A stretch of 64,000 nucleotides of DNA from Formicarius rufipectus (Eukaryota > Chordata > Aves > Passeriformes > Formicariidae). The stretch covers positions 108,016 to 172,015 of the forward strand of contig VXAU01000753.1 in the NCBI GenBank assembly GCA_013399695.1. The letters run 5' to 3'. Both the position numbers and the translations under genes were made by a program. Of the stretch, positions 62,846 to 64,000 are shown piece after piece. The notes under the pieces are model-generated. The model was not told where the DNA came from, did no database searches, and worked only from the letters and a program-made list of their open reading frames with translations. Within the stretch, counting starts at the first letter, position 1, and every line of letters starts with the position of its first letter.

Positions 62846-63430
62846 TCATTGAAGTCTACCCAGGGGAAGACCCTACAGTCACAAGATACCAGCTCAAGAG
62901 CTACTATTTTGTTGTCTTTCCACACCCAATGCAAAACTACATTTGAACTGGTACCAAAGGGTAATCTGAGATTAAATTTTAGAAATCGGGATAAGGCAAT
63001 TTTTTGCGTGTGCCAAGGCTCAAGGAGTAGATACAGTCTGGGCCAGTGCAGCCATAAGAAGAATAGGCCATTGGGGTGGACATAGAACAGAGTGTCCCAA
63101 GGGCACCTGTGTAGAGATAGACTTGACACTTCTGAGAGATGCCACTGCGACTGCTGGGAAGCACCTACTCCACTGTCATGGAGCAGCAGCTGCCTCATCT
63201 CATACAGTGGCTTGTGGCAACTGACTTGGTTTTTGCAGATTGCTGTATATAGAGAGGGATGAGTTGCCAGGTGGCTTCTGCCAACAGCAGACCCTGCTGG
63301 TGGAATGCTGGTTTGCTTCATCTAAAACTGACATGGGCAACTCATGGAGATGGAAAGTTCTCCTTGAGCACCATGTAATCACAGCATGGAGGCAGATAGA
63401 TAGGCAGAGGACAGATGGGATGCTTTGAAA
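62846..63430. other. Unidentified, slightly GC-richer sequence next to CR1
   Basis: About 580 bp continuing the open minus-strand frame beyond recognisable CR1, with additional short frames on both strands. I see no CR1 motif, domain or LTR signature. It could be more of a diverged element, another repeat, or unique DNA. Confidence 0.4.
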
Positions 63431-64000
63431 AAGGTGTATGCATCAAGAATTAAGATGTGGTAGGCAGACTGGAGAATATTATATGACTCAATCTCTCCAC
63501 CTGAAGATGGAGATAATGCCTTCCAATTAAATGCCCATATCTCTAAGTATGCAGTCCTATAAACAGTGATTTTTAAGTTACTGGGAATACTCTTACAAAA
63601 ACTACTCATGTTCATAAGTGTTTACACATTCTAAAGTGCCACATTACCAGCATAGTTCACATTTGTAACCAGGGAAAAACTCTCTGAATTATTTATGAAA
63701 ATAATTTTGATCTGCTAAATCATTTACAAAATTACCCACTGCATATAATTTTTTTAAAGAAACTTCTCCAGTCAGGTATAAATTTAAAAGACAAATATAA
63801 ACAAGGAGAAAAAAAATACTTGAATTAAATATCAGTTTAAAGGAAAAAAGCAAGAATATTGCTGCCAGTCCTCAATAGATACAAGACAGCTCCACTTATC
63901 TGAAGATTCCTATTTATATCTTGCATTAGAATTTTTAGCGTTTTCTGTCACAAATTAAACAGAAAAAAAGGCCTGATCCTGCTGACACAGAATGGAAACA
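63431..64000. other. Non-coding AT-rich right end
   Basis: AT-rich, no recognised features to the window boundary. Confidence 0.5.

Noticed and set aside
62611..63321. 236-codon minus-strand frame as a gene
   Set aside because: The C-terminal third is CR1 ORF2. The remainder has no recognisable domain and a low-complexity-free but unsupported sequence.

Overview
The window reads as nuclear DNA from a bird (at least a sauropsid). The main evidence is fourteen pieces of the CR1 LINE family, on both strands. Many keep the family's diagnostic 3' end, the box around ATTCTATGATTC or its reverse complement; several keep parts of ORF2. There is also one truncated endogenous retrovirus, many A/C-rich low-complexity tracts, a low-CpG AT-rich background and three runs of assembly Ns. 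Nothing looks bacterial. I could not identify species or chromosome.

No complete protein-coding gene is visible. The only credible cellular coding signal is one 138-nt minus-strand exon candidate at 57536-57673. It is flanked by splice-like AG and GT dinucleotides and encodes 46 residues with nine cysteines. Nearly all other open frames are antisense translations of CR1, translations of (CAAA)n-type tracts, or short chance frames. The window is best described as intergenic or intronic sequence of a gene-poor region.

Layout. 1-31.5 kb is repeat-rich: eleven CR1 pieces, most of the A/C-rich tracts, a CpG-dense tRNA-like insertion at about 9.7-9.95 kb (class II tRNA fold, minus strand), a 17-bp inverted repeat near 8.0 kb, and an ERV piece at 22.7-23.9 kb consisting of one LTR, a leader and the first 75 codons of gag. 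31.5-62.2 kb is strikingly poor in recognisable transposons, with only two CR1 tails shorter than 80 bp, and it contains the cysteine-rich exon candidate. 62.2-62.85 kb holds another CR1, followed by about 0.6 kb of unidentified, slightly GC-richer sequence.

The parts do not form an operon-like system. The items most worth follow-up are the exon candidate, the tRNA-like CpG-rich insertion, the retroviral LTR whose predicted R region falls inside a CT microsatellite, and the transposon-poor 30-kb block.
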